Translations under genes and position numbers: made by a program
DNA from: Haemophilus quentini
GTDB taxonomy: Bacteria > Pseudomonadota > Gammaproteobacteria > Enterobacterales > Pasteurellaceae
Assembly (NCBI GenBank): GCA_001752465.1
Contig: MDJB01000013.1
Location: forward strand, 1 to 42,377
DNA: 42,377 nt
Direction: 5' to 3'
The notes under the pieces: model-generated
Database searches by the model: none
Told to the model about the DNA's origin: nothing
The model's input: only the letters and a program-made list of their open reading frames with translations
In this document: one piece after another, positions 17,808 through 30,459 of the stretch
How positions within the stretch are numbered: position 1 is the first letter of the stretch
How the letters are laid out: each line of letters begins with the position of its first letter

Positions 17808-18101
17808 ATGTTAATGCTGATTACTTACGACATTTCTTTTGATGATCCAAACGGGCATGTGCGATTGCGCCGCATCGCAAAACATTGCTTAGATTACGGT
17901 GTGCGGGCGCAATATTCAGTATTTGAATGTGATGTCACGCCTGACCAATGGGTCATTTTGAAAAACAAACTGTTGGAAACCTACGACCCCACATGTGACA
18001 GCCTGCGTTTTTACCATTTGGGCAGTAAGTGGCGTAATAAAGTGGGACATCATGGGGCAAAACCAGCAATAGATGTATTTAAAGACGTGCTTGTCATTTA
18101 G
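17808..18101 (+). CDS. cas2: Cas2 (type I-C)
   Basis: Small dimeric partner that bridges two Cas1 dimers during spacer integration. The 97 aa protein has the ferredoxin-like opening MLMLITYDISFDDPNGHVRLRRIAKHCLDYGVRAQYSVFEC, with the conserved D8 and the QYSVFEC strand. It ends FYHLGSKWRNKVGHHGAKPAID, as in other I-C Cas2 proteins. It is the last cas gene; the leader and array follow. Confidence 0.95.
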   Translation: MLMLITYDISFDDPNGHVRLRRIAKHCLDYGVRAQYSVFECDVTPDQWVILKNKLLETYDPTCDSLRFYHLGSKWRNKVGHHGAKPAIDVFKDVLVI

Positions 18102-18292
18102 TTCGCTAATCTGTTGTTCTCATTAAAACCCTGATGGGATAGCGATCCTTATTTTCTTTAACAATTTGAATAAGTTAATCTATTTGTATAACGGCGGTAT
18201 GACCGTTATACTTATTAAACTCCTTATCATAAAATCAGTTAGCGAAATACAGTGTTTAATACGCTGATTTTTCTTGCTTTTTTATGTAGGGA
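18102..18292 (+). promoter_or_regulatory. CRISPR leader with a perfect 9-bp hairpin
   Basis: This AT-rich region of about 190 bp between cas2 and the first repeat fits a leader, because the degenerate repeats are at the opposite end of the array. It contains a perfect palindrome, GTATAACGG at 18186-18194 and its complement at 18203-18211. That could end cas transcription or bind a factor needed for acquisition. I see no gene here. Confidence 0.7.
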
Positions 18293-18658
18293 GCAGCCGC
18301 CTCCGAGCGGCTGTGTGTTGAAACACCTGTGGCAGTTACACCTGCTTCTAAACCGCCTGCAGCCGCCTCCGAGCGGCTGTGTGTTGAAACTGTAAATTCC
18401 AGGCTATCTTCGGCTTGAATGTTTGGGCAGCCGCCTCCGAGCGGCTGTGTGTTGAAACAGCTCTAAAAACTCAACCTCTTCAACGCAACCAGGCAGCCGC
18501 CTCCGAGCGGCTGTGTGTTGAAACTTCAATATCAATAAAGGTTCCATCTGCAAAGCCAGGCAGCCGCCTCCGTGCGGCTGTGTGTTGAAACCGTAATTAT
18601 CGTTTTAAAGCCGATTATGATTATCTGCAGCCGTCTCTGCGCGGCTGCGTGTTGAAAC
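18293..18658 (+). CRISPR. Type I-C CRISPR array, 6 repeats and 5 spacers
   Basis: The 32-nt repeats start GCAGCCGCCTCC and end GTGTGTTGAAAC, at 18293-18324, 18359-18390, 18427-18458, 18493-18524, 18560-18591 and 18627-18658. The first four are identical. The fifth has one change (A to T in the loop) and the sixth has four, so the array runs away from cas2. A 7-bp stem (CAGCCGC with GCGGCTG) gives the hairpin processed by Cas5c. Spacers are 34, 36, 34, 35 and 35 nt and all differ. The GTTGAAAC end is typical of I-C. I could not search the spacers for targets. Confidence 0.97.
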
Positions 18659-18769
18659 TGTAATCACAATCAAATTACCGTCATTAATACGGGTAGCTGC
18701 GGATTTAAGTAAGGATGAAATAAGACAAACGACTATGTCAGTAAATTGATAACTTAACATTTAAATACA

Positions 18770-18812
18770 AAAGAGCGGTCAAAAATACGATAATTTTGGG
18801 CCGCTTTTGTTT
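18770..18812. terminator. Probable terminator downstream of ligA
   Basis: AAAAGAGCGGTC pairs imperfectly with GGGCCGCTTTT across an AT-rich loop, with A- and T-tracts on either side. It lies just past the ligA stop (minus strand) and could also end transcription leaving the CRISPR array. Confidence 0.5.
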
Positions 18813-18829
18813 ATACGATTTTAATTTAA

Positions 18830-21951
<3,122 letters not shown>

Positions 21952-22103
21952 CTTTATTCCTTACGCGTGCTAGTCCTGCGAGAATGCTATTAATGGCGCT
22001 AATCCTACCATATTTCAGTAGGTGAAAAAATACTTCAATGCGTGGAATTTTAAGGGAAAAGAGCGGTCTGTTTTAGGCGTATTTTTATTGAAAGGAAAGA
22101 AAA

Positions 22104-22922
22104 ATGTTGAACCCCAATGAATTAAAATCTGGTTTCCATTATTTTGTAATGGGCTGGCATTACATCACACAAAAAGGTTTGCGTAGGTTTGTTATTATTC
22201 CAATTTTGCTCAATACCGTTTTGCTTTGTGGTTTATTTTGGCTTTTTATTAGCCAAATCACCAGTGCGATTGATTGGGTAATGAATTTTATTCCAGACTG
22301 GCTGAGTTTTCTCAGTGTAATTTTGTTAACCCTGTCAATTTTAACGATTTTATTGTTCTTTTATTTTACTTTCACCACACTATCCGGCTTTATCGCCGCA
22401 CCTTTTAATGGATTGTTAGCGGAAAAAGTAGAAAAAATGCTGACAGGTGAAAATATTAATGATGATAGTCTCGTGGATGTAATGAGGGATGTGCCTCGTA
22501 TGCTTGCTCGAGAGTGGCAAAAATTACGTTATAGCCTACCAAAAATTATCGCCTTGTTTTTACTGAGTTTTATTCCTTTGGTTGGACAAACCATCGTGCC
22601 TGTACTTACTTTCTTGTTCACTTGTTGGATGATGGCAATTCAATACTGTGATTATCCTTTTGATAATCACAAAGTTTCTTTTGATATCATGAAAAATGCG
22701 CTTGGCAATCAAAGAACCCAAAGTTTAACTTTTGGTGGATTGGTTACTTGTTGTACTTTTGTACCAGTGATTAATTTATTAATCATGCCTGTTGCAGTAT
22801 GTGGTGCGACGGTGATGTGGGTGGAAAATTATCGTAATGGCTTACGTTTTAATATGAATAGTCATCCCTCATCTCAAACAGGGCTTGAGGTTCATTCACA
22901 AAATACAGGGATTGTTAAATAG
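22104..22922 (+). CDS. cysZ: Sulfate uptake protein CysZ
   Basis: Inner-membrane sulfate transporter feeding cysteine synthesis. At 272 aa it has four main hydrophobic stretches and the family features [29 protein letters not shown] near the start, [15 protein letters not shown], and a C-terminal GFGG-like segment ([35 protein letters not shown]). GAAAGGAAAG lies before the start. It is immediately upstream of cysK in the same direction, so the two probably act together in sulfur assimilation. Confidence 0.93.
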   Translation: MLNPNELKSGFHYFVMGWHYITQKGLRRFVIIPILLNTVLLCGLFWLFISQITSAIDWVMNFIPDWLSFLSVILLTLSILTILLFFYFTFTTLSGFIAAPFNGLLAEKVEKMLTGENINDDSLVDVMRDVPRMLAREWQKLRYSLPKIIALFLLSFIPLVGQTIVPVLTFLFTCWMMAIQYCDYPFDNHKVSFDIMKNALGNQRTQSLTFGGLVTCCTFVPVINLLIMPVAVCGATVMWVENYRNGLRFNMNSHPSSQTGLEVHSQNTGIVK

Positions 22923-23021
22923 CTTGCGGTTATAAAATAGATCAAATAACTATTTTTTTAATCAAAAGTGCGGTGCTATAAATAAACCAACATTAATGAA
23001 GTCCAACGAAAGGGAAATATT

Positions 23022-23972
23022 ATGACAATTTATGCAGACAATTCTTATTCTATCGGAAATACGCCACTTGTGCGTTTAAAACACTTTGGGCATAACGGCA
23101 ATGTGGTGGTGAAAATTGAAGGTCGTAATCCTAGCTACAGCGTAAAATGCCGCATTGGGGCGAATATGGTGTGGCAAGCAGAAAAAGATGGTACGCTCAT
23201 GAAAGGAAAAGAAATTGTAGATGCAACGAGCGGTAATACTGGTATCGCTTTGGCTTATGTTGCAGCCGCTAGAGGTTATAAAATCACACTCACCATGCCG
23301 GAAACAATGAGTCTTGAAAGAAAACGCTTATTGCACGGATTGGGTGTGAATTTAGTGCTTACCGAAGGCGTAAAAGGAATGAAAGGAGCGATTGCGAAAG
23401 CGGAAGAAATTGTTGCTTCTGATCCAAACCGCTATGTCATGCTTAAACAGTTTGAAAATCCAGCCAACCCACAAATTCATCGAGAAACAACAGGCCCTGA
23501 AATTTGGAAAGATACGGATGGCAAAGTCGATGTTGTTGTTTCTGGCGTAGGAACAGGCGGTACGATTACGGGTATTTCTCGCGCGATTAAATTAGATTTT
23601 GGTAAACAAATCACTTCTGTTGCGGTTGAGCCAGTGGAATCTCCAGTCATTACTCAAACTTTAGCGGGCGAAGAAGCAAAACCAGGCCCACATAAAATTC
23701 AAGGCATCGGTGCAGGTTTTATTCCAAAAAATTTAGATTTATCTATTATTGATCGCGTAGAAACTGTTGATAGCGATACCGCACTTGCCACAGCTCGTCG
23801 CTTAATGGCGGAAGAAGGCATTCTTGCAGGTATTTCATCTGGTGCAGCTGTCGCGGCTGCAGATCGCCTAGCTAAATTACCAGAATTTGCCGATAAACTC
23901 ATTGTCGTTATTTTGCCTTCAGCTTCTGAACGCTATTTAAGCACAGCACTATTTGAAGGGATTGAGGGATAA
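23022..23972 (+). CDS. cysK: Cysteine synthase (O-acetylserine sulfhydrylase)
   Basis: PLP enzyme that makes cysteine from O-acetylserine and sulfide. The PLP lysine is K42 in [16 protein letters not shown]. The asparagine loop [17 protein letters not shown] and the phosphate-binding loop [17 protein letters not shown] are intact, and [14 protein letters not shown] completes the site. The 316 aa length and the Ser-Val-Lys context fit the CysK/CysM range; the close cysZ gene favours CysK. A terminator follows. Confidence 0.93.
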   Translation: MTIYADNSYSIGNTPLVRLKHFGHNGNVVVKIEGRNPSYSVKCRIGANMVWQAEKDGTLMKGKEIVDATSGNTGIALAYVAAARGYKITLTMPETMSLERKRLLHGLGVNLVLTEGVKGMKGAIAKAEEIVASDPNRYVMLKQFENPANPQIHRETTGPEIWKDTDGKVDVVVSGVGTGGTITGISRAIKLDFGKQITSVAVEPVESPVITQTLAGEEAKPGPHKIQGIGAGFIPKNLDLSIIDRVETVDSDTALATARRLMAEEGILAGISSGAAVAAADRLAKLPEFADKLIVVILPSASERYLSTALFEGIEG

Positions 23973-23993
23973 ACAAAAAAGAACAAAGTGCGG

Positions 23994-24020
23994 TGAATTT
24001 TCACCGCATTTTTGTATTTG
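23994..24020. terminator. Terminator after cysK built from an uptake signal
   Basis: GCGGTGAA and TTCACCGC form the stem, followed by ATTTTTG. The left arm contains a complete AAGTGCGGT at 23996-24004, a common arrangement in Haemophilus. Confidence 0.8.
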
Positions 24021-24034
24021 GCATATCTGAAAAC

Positions 24035-24064
24035 AAAAAAGCCTAGCGTTTGCTAGGCTTCTTC
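24035..24064. terminator. Terminator of sodA
   Basis: AAGCCTAGC, loop GTTT, GCTAGGCTT, with an A-tract on the left, which is the T-tract for the minus-strand gene. It lies 9 bp past the sodA stop. Confidence 0.85.
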
Positions 24065-24072
24065 AATATTGA

Positions 24073-24720
24073 TTATTTTGCGCAGTTGCAGTGTGTTGTT
24101 TTTTGTTCAAAACGTTCTGCAATGAAATCCCAGTTTACCACGTTCCAGAATTCTTTAATGTAGTCTGGACGGCGGTTTTGAAATTTTAAGTAGTAAGCGT
24201 GTTCCCAAACATCTAAACCTAAAAGTGGGAAACCTTCACAACCCGCCACTTCTTTACCCATTAATGGGTTATCTTGGTTTGCTGTTGATACAACGGCTAA
24301 TTTACCTTCAGCAGTTAATACTAACCACGCCCAACCTGAACCGAAACGAGTTGCTGCTGCTTTTTCAAATTCAGCTTTAAATGCATCTACAGAACCGAAA
24401 TCACGTTCGATAGCATCTTTTAATGCGCCCTGTAAGGTTGTACCTTTTTTCAAACCTTTCCAGAATAAGCTGTGGTTTGCATGACCGCCTGCGTTATTGC
24501 GTAATACGCCACGTTTTTCTGCAGGGATTTTGTCAAGGTTAGAAACTAATTGACCTGGGCACATTTCCACTAATTCAGCCGGTAAACCTTCTAATGCAGC
24601 GTTTGCATTGTTTACATAAGCTTGGTGGTGTTTGCTGTGGTGGATTTCCATTGTTTGCGCATCGAAATGTGGTTCTAATGCATCGTAGGCGTAGCCTAAT
24701 TCAGGTAGAGTGTAAGCCAT
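24073..24720 (-). CDS. sodA: Manganese superoxide dismutase
   Basis: Converts superoxide to oxygen and peroxide in the cytoplasm. Metal ligands are H27 ([12 protein letters not shown]), H83 ([13 protein letters not shown]), D170 and H174 (LDVWEHAYY). Gln149 in [10 protein letters not shown] is the Mn-type outer-sphere residue. The product is 215 aa. The C-terminal tail THCNCAK has two close cysteines, which are not part of the usual fold end in E. coli SodA. It is divergent from the ccm operon, with FNR-like boxes in the shared upstream region. Confidence 0.95.
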   Translation of the reverse strand: MAYTLPELGYAYDALEPHFDAQTMEIHHSKHHQAYVNNANAALEGLPAELVEMCPGQLVSNLDKIPAEKRGVLRNNAGGHANHSLFWKGLKKGTTLQGALKDAIERDFGSVDAFKAEFEKAAATRFGSGWAWLVLTAEGKLAVVSTANQDNPLMGKEVAGCEGFPLLGLDVWEHAYYLKFQNRRPDYIKEFWNVVNWDFIAERFEQKTTHCNCAK

Positions 24721-24804
24721 AATTTATTCCTTCTATGTAATAAAGACAAATTTCGTTGAGGGTTTTGGTCTATAACCAAAATTGGGCAAATAATAGCAAA
24801 AATT

Positions 24805-24818
24805 TTGATTTAGATCAT
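24805..24818. promoter_or_regulatory. FNR-like box in the sodA-ccmA intergenic region
   Basis: TTGATTTAGATCAT matches TTGATNNNNATCAA at nine of ten fixed positions. It lies between the divergent sodA and ccmA genes. Elsewhere FNR represses sodA and induces ccm, so a shared switch is plausible. No promoter was mapped. Confidence 0.5.
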
Positions 24819-24861
24819 TAAATGTTTTTCCTTTTACATTAATAGACGAATTTATTAAACC

Positions 24862-24875
24862 TTGTTTTAAATCAA
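24862..24875. promoter_or_regulatory. Second FNR-like box upstream of ccmA
   Basis: TTGTTTTAAATCAA matches the FNR consensus at nine of ten fixed positions. It is 110 bp before the ccmA start and 44 bp from the first box. Regulation is inferred from the motif only. Confidence 0.45.
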
Positions 24876-24984
24876 TAAACCTATCGATCTACACCTAAAG
24901 AGTTATCTGTTTCGGGGGCTAAAATCTCGTCAAATATTTCTCTTGTGATAGAATACCGCCACTTTTTATTTTCCCTTTGCAATT

Positions 24985-25623
24985 ATGTTTGAACCACACA
25001 AGTTATCTCTGCAAAATTTATCCTGCCAACGTGGTGAGCGCGTACTTTTTCGTGCTTTGACTTGCGATTTTAATAGCGGTGATTTTGTGCAAATTGAAGG
25101 GCATAACGGCATAGGTAAAACCAGTTTATTACGTATTCTTGCGGGTTTAGCCCAACCTTTAGAAGGCGAAGTGCGGTGGGATTCTGAAGCAATTTCTAAA
25201 CAACGTGAACAGTATCATCAGAATTTGCTTTATTTAGGTCATCTTTCGGGCGTAAAACCAGAATTAACTGCATGGGAAAATTTGCAGTTTTATCAACGAA
25301 TTAGTCAAGCTGAACAAAATACTGATATTTTGTGGGATTTGCTTGAGAAAGTAGGGTTGTTAGGTCGTGAAGATTTGCCCGCCGCACAACTTTCTGCAGG
25401 GCAACAAAAACGTATTGCATTAGGTCGTTTATGGTTGTCTCAAGCGCCCTTATGGATTTTAGATGAGCCCTTTACTGCGATTGATAAAAAAGGCGTGGAA
25501 ATTCTAACCGCACTTTTTGATGAGCATGCTCAAAGAGGTGGTATCGTATTGTTAACCAGCCACCAAGAAGTGCCAAGTTCTCATCTGCAAAAATTAAATT
25601 TAGCGGCTTATAAAGCGGAATAA
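24985..25623 (+). CDS. ccmA: Heme exporter ATPase CcmA
   Basis: ABC ATPase of the CcmABCD complex, which releases holo-CcmE during cytochrome c maturation. Walker A is [13 protein letters not shown], the signature is [16 protein letters not shown], and Walker B is [12 protein letters not shown], with the switch His in LTSHQE. The length is 212 aa. It is the first gene of a nine-gene ccm operon, 4 bp before ccmB. Confidence 0.95.
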   Translation: MFEPHKLSLQNLSCQRGERVLFRALTCDFNSGDFVQIEGHNGIGKTSLLRILAGLAQPLEGEVRWDSEAISKQREQYHQNLLYLGHLSGVKPELTAWENLQFYQRISQAEQNTDILWDLLEKVGLLGREDLPAAQLSAGQQKRIALGRLWLSQAPLWILDEPFTAIDKKGVEILTALFDEHAQRGGIVLLTSHQEVPSSHLQKLNLAAYKAE

Positions 25624-25627
25624 CTTA

Positions 25628-26293
25628 ATGATTTTTTTAGAGATAATTAAACGAGAACTTCAAATTGCGATGCGCAAAAATGCGGAAATTTTAAATCCGC
25701 TATGGTTCTTTTTACTTGTGATTACTTTGTTTCCGCTTGTTATTGGACTGGATCCTAAATTACTTTCCCGTATCGCACCGGGTATCGCATGGGTAGCCGC
25801 ATTACTTTCAGCATTGCTTTCTTTTGAACGTTTATTCCGTGATGATTTTATTGATGGCTCTCTTGAACAATTAATGTTAACCACACAGCCTTTGCCGATG
25901 ACTGCTTTAGCTAAGGTGGTTGCACATTGGTTGCTAACTGGTTTGCCACTTATTTTGCTGTCACCTATTGCCGCTTTATTGCTTTCTCTTGAGGTCAATA
26001 TTTGGTGGGCATTGGTTTTGACATTGTTACTGGGCACCCCTGTATTTAGTTGTATCGGTGCAATTGGCGTCGCTTTAACGGTGGGATTGCGAAAAGGTGG
26101 CGTGTTGTTGAGTTTGCTTGTTGTTCCGTTGTTTATTCCTGTTTTAATTTTTGCGTCATCAGTATTAGAGGCTGCAGGATTAAATGTGCCTTATGGGGGG
26201 CAACTGGCGATTTTAGGCGCCATGATGGTTGGCGCTGTAACGCTTTCGCCTTTTGCCATCGCAGCAGCACTGCGAATTAGTTTAGATAATTAA
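25628..26293 (+). CDS. ccmB: Heme exporter membrane protein CcmB
   Basis: Six-segment inner-membrane permease partner of CcmA. The 221 aa protein has the family opening FLEIIKRELQIAMRKNAEILNPLWFFLLVITLFPL and conserved APGIAWVAALLSALLSFERLFRDDFIDGSLEQLML. The fourth gap in the operon (26294-26353) carries an uptake signal. Confidence 0.95.
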   Translation: MIFLEIIKRELQIAMRKNAEILNPLWFFLLVITLFPLVIGLDPKLLSRIAPGIAWVAALLSALLSFERLFRDDFIDGSLEQLMLTTQPLPMTALAKVVAHWLLTGLPLILLSPIAALLLSLEVNIWWALVLTLLLGTPVFSCIGAIGVALTVGLRKGGVLLSLLVVPLFIPVLIFASSVLEAAGLNVPYGGQLAILGAMMVGAVTLSPFAIAAALRISLDN

Positions 26294-26353
26294 TTTCATT
26301 CCACCGTATAAAAGTGCGGTGGTTTTTCTCTTTCATTTTTAAGGATCTTTTTT

Positions 26354-27094
26354 ATGTGGAAGTGGCTACATCCTTATGCAAAACCCGAAACTCAATATCG
26401 TATCTGCGGTAAATTGAGTTCGTTATTTGCATTTTTAACGCTTATTTTACTCGGTGTCGGCATTGTATGGGGCTTAGCATTCGCACCAGCAGATTACCAA
26501 CAGGGCAATAGTTTCCGAATTATGTACGTGCATGTACCGACAGCGATTTGGTCAATGGGTGTGTACGGTTCAATGGCGATTGCAGCTGTGGTTGCTCTTG
26601 TGTGGCAAATTAAGCAAGCTCACCTCGCAATGATTGCAATGGCGCCAATTGGTGCATCGTTTACTTTCTTATCGCTTGTTACGGGCGCGATTTGGGGTAA
26701 ACCAATGTGGGGCACTTGGTGGGTGTGGGATGCTCGCTTAACTGCAGAATTGATCTTATTCTTTCTTTATCTTGGTATCTTAGCACTTTATTCTGCTTTT
26801 TCAGATCGTAATGTAGGGGCAAAAGCGGCTGGGATTTTATGCATTACAACGGTCGTGATTTTACCGATTATTCATTTTTCTGTGGAATGGTGGAACACGT
26901 TACATCAAGGTGCGAGTATCACTAAACTGGAAAAACCATCCATTGCAATTCCAATGTTGGTTCCATTAATTTTGTGTATCTTTGGTTTTTTAACCTTGTA
27001 TATTTGGCTTACTTTAGTGCGTTATCGCGTGGAATTATTGAAAGAAGATGCGAAACGTCTTTGGGTTAAAGCATTAGCTCAAACACTGAAATAA
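26354..27094 (+). CDS. ccmC: Heme exporter protein CcmC
   Basis: Inner-membrane protein that delivers heme to CcmE. It has the WWD domain WGKPMWGTWWVWDARLTAELILFFLYLG and axial histidine candidates in VHVPTAIWSMG and IIHFSVEWWNTLHQ. The product is 246 aa with about six membrane segments. AAGGAT lies upstream of the ATG. Confidence 0.95.
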   Translation: MWKWLHPYAKPETQYRICGKLSSLFAFLTLILLGVGIVWGLAFAPADYQQGNSFRIMYVHVPTAIWSMGVYGSMAIAAVVALVWQIKQAHLAMIAMAPIGASFTFLSLVTGAIWGKPMWGTWWVWDARLTAELILFFLYLGILALYSAFSDRNVGAKAAGILCITTVVILPIIHFSVEWWNTLHQGASITKLEKPSIAIPMLVPLILCIFGFLTLYIWLTLVRYRVELLKEDAKRLWVKALAQTLK

Positions 27095-27136
27095 AGTGCG
27101 GTTAGTTTTTTAGCGATTTTTTATAAGGAATATTTT

Positions 27137-27340
27137 ATGTTTTTCCAGACTTGGAGTGATTTTTTTAATATGGGTGGCTACGGTTTTTACGTATGGTTAT
27201 CCTATGCAGTAAGTTTAGTGGCAGTTATTGCCTTAATTGTTCAAAGTGTAAAACAACGCAAGACAGCGTTACAAAATGTATTGCGTGAGCAACAACGCGA
27301 AGAACGTTTACAACAAGCAAATAAAGGGAACACACTATGA
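27137..27340 (+). CDS. ccmD: Heme exporter protein CcmD
   Basis: Small single-membrane-span protein of 67 aa needed to release heme-loaded CcmE from CcmC. It has the family pattern of F-W near the start, [31 protein letters not shown], then a charged cytoplasmic tail. It overlaps ccmE by 4 bp. Confidence 0.92.
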   Translation: MFFQTWSDFFNMGGYGFYVWLSYAVSLVAVIALIVQSVKQRKTALQNVLREQQREERLQQANKGNTL

Positions 27341-27858
27341 ATCCAAGACGTAAATCCAGATTTAAATTAGTCATTTTTGTTGTGCTCGGCATTGCTATTG
27401 CAAGTGGATTGATGCTGTATGCGTTACGTCAAAATATCGACTTGTTTTATACGCCATCTGAAGTGATTCAAGGTAAGGATAATAACCCGAATCAAAAACC
27501 AGAAGTAGGACAGCGTATTCGTGTTGGCGGTATGGTGGTTGAAGGCACGGTAGTACGTGATCCAAAAAGCTTAAAAGTGCGCTTCGATTTAAATGATATT
27601 GGCCCAGCGATCACTGTTGAATATGAAGGCATTTTGCCAGATCTTTTCCGTGAAGGACAAGGTATTGTGGCTCAAGGTGTATTAACTCAGCCAACTGTTT
27701 TAACTGCGACAGAAGTATTGGCTAAACACGATGAAAATTATGTGCCACCAGAATTAGGTGAAAAAATGCAAAAAGTGCATAAACCGATGGGGATTGGCGA
27801 TGCAGATTTAAAAGGCGAAAGCACACGTGATCGTCAAGAAAAAGAAGGCGCAAAATGA
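27337..27858 (+). CDS. ccmE: Heme chaperone CcmE
   Basis: Periplasmic membrane-anchored chaperone that carries heme covalently to CcmFH. It has an N-terminal anchor ([35 protein letters not shown]) and a beta-barrel with GGMVVEGTV. The heme-binding H131 is in [12 protein letters not shown], with the conserved tyrosine four residues later. The length is 173 aa, and it overlaps ccmF by 4 bp. Confidence 0.95.
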   Translation: MNPRRKSRFKLVIFVVLGIAIASGLMLYALRQNIDLFYTPSEVIQGKDNNPNQKPEVGQRIRVGGMVVEGTVVRDPKSLKVRFDLNDIGPAITVEYEGILPDLFREGQGIVAQGVLTQPTVLTATEVLAKHDENYVPPELGEKMQKVHKPMGIGDADLKGESTRDRQEKEGAK

Positions 27859-29801
27859 TTGCTGAATTAGGAAATTATGCGCTGGCTTTAAGTTTAGCCG
27901 TATCGCTTATGTTGGCGATTTTCCCTTTGTGGGGGGCAGAAAAGGGTAATGCACAATTAATGGCATTAGCTCGCCCAATGACTTATGGTTTATTTGCAAG
28001 TTTAAGCATCGCTTTTGCTGCATTATTTTATTTATTCGCAGTAAATGATTTTAGTGTGCAGTATGTGGTGAATAACTCTAATACGGCTTTACCGATTTAT
28101 TATCGTTTGTCTGCCGTATGGGGTTCTCACGAAGGTTCTTTATTGCTGTGGATTTGGCTACTAGCCGTTTGGTCATCAGCTGTTGCTTTATTGAGTAAAC
28201 ATTTGCCTCAGGAAGCGGTTGCTCGCGTACTTGGTATTATGGGGATTATTAGCGTAGGTTTTGTGTTGTTCGTCTTGTTCACCTCAAATCCTTTTACTCG
28301 TACTTTCCCTGATTTCCCAGTGGACGGAAAAGAGCTCAATCCAATGTTGCAAGATGTAGGTTTGATTTTCCATCCGCCATTACTTTATATGGGCTATGTT
28401 GGTTTTTCGGTGGCATTTGCGTTTGCAATTGCATCCTTAATGACTGGAAAATTAGATTCAGCTTGGGCGCGTTGGTCACGTCCTTGGACGCTTGCAGCTT
28501 GGGTGTTTTTAACTTTAGGTATCGTACTCGGTTCTTGGTGGGCTTATTATGAGCTTGGCTGGGGGGGCTGGTGGTTCTGGGATCCTGTGGAAAACTCCTC
28601 GTTTATGCCTTGGCTTGCTGGTACAGCATTGATTCACTCTCTTTCTGTGACAGAAAAACGAGGTTCTTTCAAAGCTTGGACAGTATTACTTGCGATTTTA
28701 GCCTTTTCACTTTGTCTGCTCGGCACGTTCTTAGTTCGTTCTGGCATCTTGGTTTCAGTTCATGCATTTGCATCGGATCCAACTCGTGGTTTGTATATTT
28801 TGGCTTACCTCGTTGTGGTGATCGGTGGTTCGCTAGCACTCTATGCGTATAAAGGAAGTCAAATTCGCTCTCGTGATAATGCAGAACGCTATTCACGCGA
28901 AAGTATGTTGTTATTAAATAATATCTTATTAATGACCGCACTTTGCGTTGTCTTCTTAGGAACGTTGTTACCACTCGTTCATAAACAAGTTGGTTTAGGT
29001 TCTATTTCTATTGGTGCGCCATTCTTTGATCAAATGTTCTTAATTATTATGACACCATTTGCATTATTGCTTGGTATTGGACCTTTGGTGAAATGGCGTA
29101 GAGACCAATTTTCTGCAATTCGTACGCCTGTTGTTATTAGCGTATTTGTTATGGTGATTGCAGGTTTTGCGTTACCTTACTTCTTGCAAGATAAAATTAC
29201 CGTGAGTTCGGTGCTTGGTTCAATGATGACTGTGATTATCGCGTTACTTGCGCTTTATGAATTGCAACAACGTGCGACGCATCGTGAACTATTCTTTGTG
29301 GGCGTACGAAAACTATCTCGTTCTCATTGGGGAATGATGTTAGCTCACTTAGGTGTAGCTATGACCGTATGGGGAATTGCATTTAGCCAAAACTTTAGCG
29401 TAGAACGTGATGTTCGAATGAAAGTCGGCGAGAGCGCTCAAATTGGTCGTTACGATTTTAAATTCACCGGTGTGACGGATGAGAATGGTCCAAACTATAT
29501 TGGTGGAAAAGCTCAAATTGATATTTCGAAAGATGGGCAACCAGAGGCAAGTTTATTCGCAGAAAAACGTTTTTACACAGTAAGTCGGATGTCTATGACG
29601 GAAGCCGCGATTGCTGGTGGTTTAACTCGTGACCTTTATGTGGCTCTCGGTGAAAAACTTGAGGATAATTCTTGGGCGTTACGCTTATATTATAAGCCAT
29701 TTATTCGCTGGATTTGGATTGGCGGCTTGTTTATGGCGTTAGGTGGATTGTTGTGTATGTTCGATCGACGCTATCGATTTAACGCTTTATTGAAAAAATA
29801 A
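27855..29801 (+). CDS. ccmF: Cytochrome c heme lyase subunit CcmF
   Basis: Large inner-membrane protein that, with CcmH/I, attaches heme to apocytochromes. The 648 aa, multi-span protein has the WWD domain [28 protein letters not shown]. Conserved histidines are in [26 protein letters not shown] and PLVHKQVG. A terminator-like hairpin follows within the operon. Confidence 0.95.
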   Translation: MIAELGNYALALSLAVSLMLAIFPLWGAEKGNAQLMALARPMTYGLFASLSIAFAALFYLFAVNDFSVQYVVNNSNTALPIYYRLSAVWGSHEGSLLLWIWLLAVWSSAVALLSKHLPQEAVARVLGIMGIISVGFVLFVLFTSNPFTRTFPDFPVDGKELNPMLQDVGLIFHPPLLYMGYVGFSVAFAFAIASLMTGKLDSAWARWSRPWTLAAWVFLTLGIVLGSWWAYYELGWGGWWFWDPVENSSFMPWLAGTALIHSLSVTEKRGSFKAWTVLLAILAFSLCLLGTFLVRSGILVSVHAFASDPTRGLYILAYLVVVIGGSLALYAYKGSQIRSRDNAERYSRESMLLLNNILLMTALCVVFLGTLLPLVHKQVGLGSISIGAPFFDQMFLIIMTPFALLLGIGPLVKWRRDQFSAIRTPVVISVFVMVIAGFALPYFLQDKITVSSVLGSMMTVIIALLALYELQQRATHRELFFVGVRKLSRSHWGMMLAHLGVAMTVWGIAFSQNFSVERDVRMKVGESAQIGRYDFKFTGVTDENGPNYIGGKAQIDISKDGQPEASLFAEKRFYTVSRMSMTEAAIAGGLTRDLYVALGEKLEDNSWALRLYYKPFIRWIWIGGLFMALGGLLCMFDRRYRFNALLKK

Positions 29802-29808
29802 TATGACG

Positions 29809-29840
29809 GCGCACCTTGATTAAGGTGTGCTTTAACTTTT
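29809..29840 (+). terminator. Hairpin between ccmF and ccmG
   Basis: GCGCACCTT at 29809-29817 pairs with AAGGTGTGC at 29822-29830 and is followed by TTTAACTTTT. It may lower transcription of ccmGHI or end the upstream transcript, with ccmGHI then needing its own promoter in the 75 bp that follow. Confidence 0.6.
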
Positions 29841-29913
29841 AATTAGCTTGCGTGAATAATGTGAGCTTTCAGGAAAGCCAACTTTGGTTTTTATATTTAA
29901 AGTGCGGTAAAAA

Positions 29914-30459
29914 ATGAAAAAAAAATTACTCGTTCCTCTTATTCTCTTTTTATCGATAACAATTGCATTTTTAGTGCAATTAAAACGTAATGCGCAAGGT
30001 GAAGATATTAAAGCATTAGAGTCTGCTTTAGTTGGCAAGCCTGTGCCAGCAAAAAATTTAACGGAGCTTTTTGAAAATAAAGCTTACACTAATGAATTGT
30101 TTCAACAAGGTAAGCCAGTTTTGCTTAATGTGTGGGCGACGTGGTGTCCGACTTGTTATGCCGAACATCAATATTTAAATAAACTTGCTAAAGACGGTGT
30201 GCGAATTATCGGTTTAGATTATAAAGATGAATCCCCTAAAGCAATGAAGTGGTTAAAAGATCTTGGCAATCCTTATCAAGTTGTTTTAAAAGATGAAAAA
30301 GGTTCTTTCGGTTTGGATTTAGGGGTATATGGAGCACCAGAAACTTTCATTGTAGATGGAAAAGGTGTGATTCATTATCGTTATGCCGGTGATGTAAATG
30401 AGAAAGTTTGGACTCAGACTTTAAAAACAATTTATGACAAACTTTCGGAGCAACAATAA
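29914..30459 (+). CDS. ccmG: Thiol:disulfide interchange protein CcmG (DsbE)
   Basis: Membrane-anchored periplasmic thioredoxin-like reductant for the apocytochrome or CcmH thiols. The N-terminal anchor is LLVPLILFLSITIAFLVQL. The active site is WATWCPTCYAEH, with C78 and C81. The cis-proline region is GVYGAPETFIVDGKG. The product is 181 aa and the stop overlaps ccmH by one base. Confidence 0.95.
   Translation: MKKKLLVPLILFLSITIAFLVQLKRNAQGEDIKALESALVGKPVPAKNLTELFENKAYTNELFQQGKPVLLNVWATWCPTCYAEHQYLNKLAKDGVRIIGLDYKDESPKAMKWLKDLGNPYQVVLKDEKGSFGLDLGVYGAPETFIVDGKGVIHYRYAGDVNEKVWTQTLKTIYDKLSEQQ

Noticed and set aside
18659-18720. A run of about 30 open codons after the last repeat, ending KDEIRQTTMSVN, perhaps the 3' end of a lost gene
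   Set aside because: Too short, with no start of its own and no recognisable family; it may be chance.
18694-18725. A possible seventh, highly degenerate CRISPR repeat after the last one
   Set aside because: Beyond a few shared bases there is no GAAAC end and no stem, so it cannot be supported.
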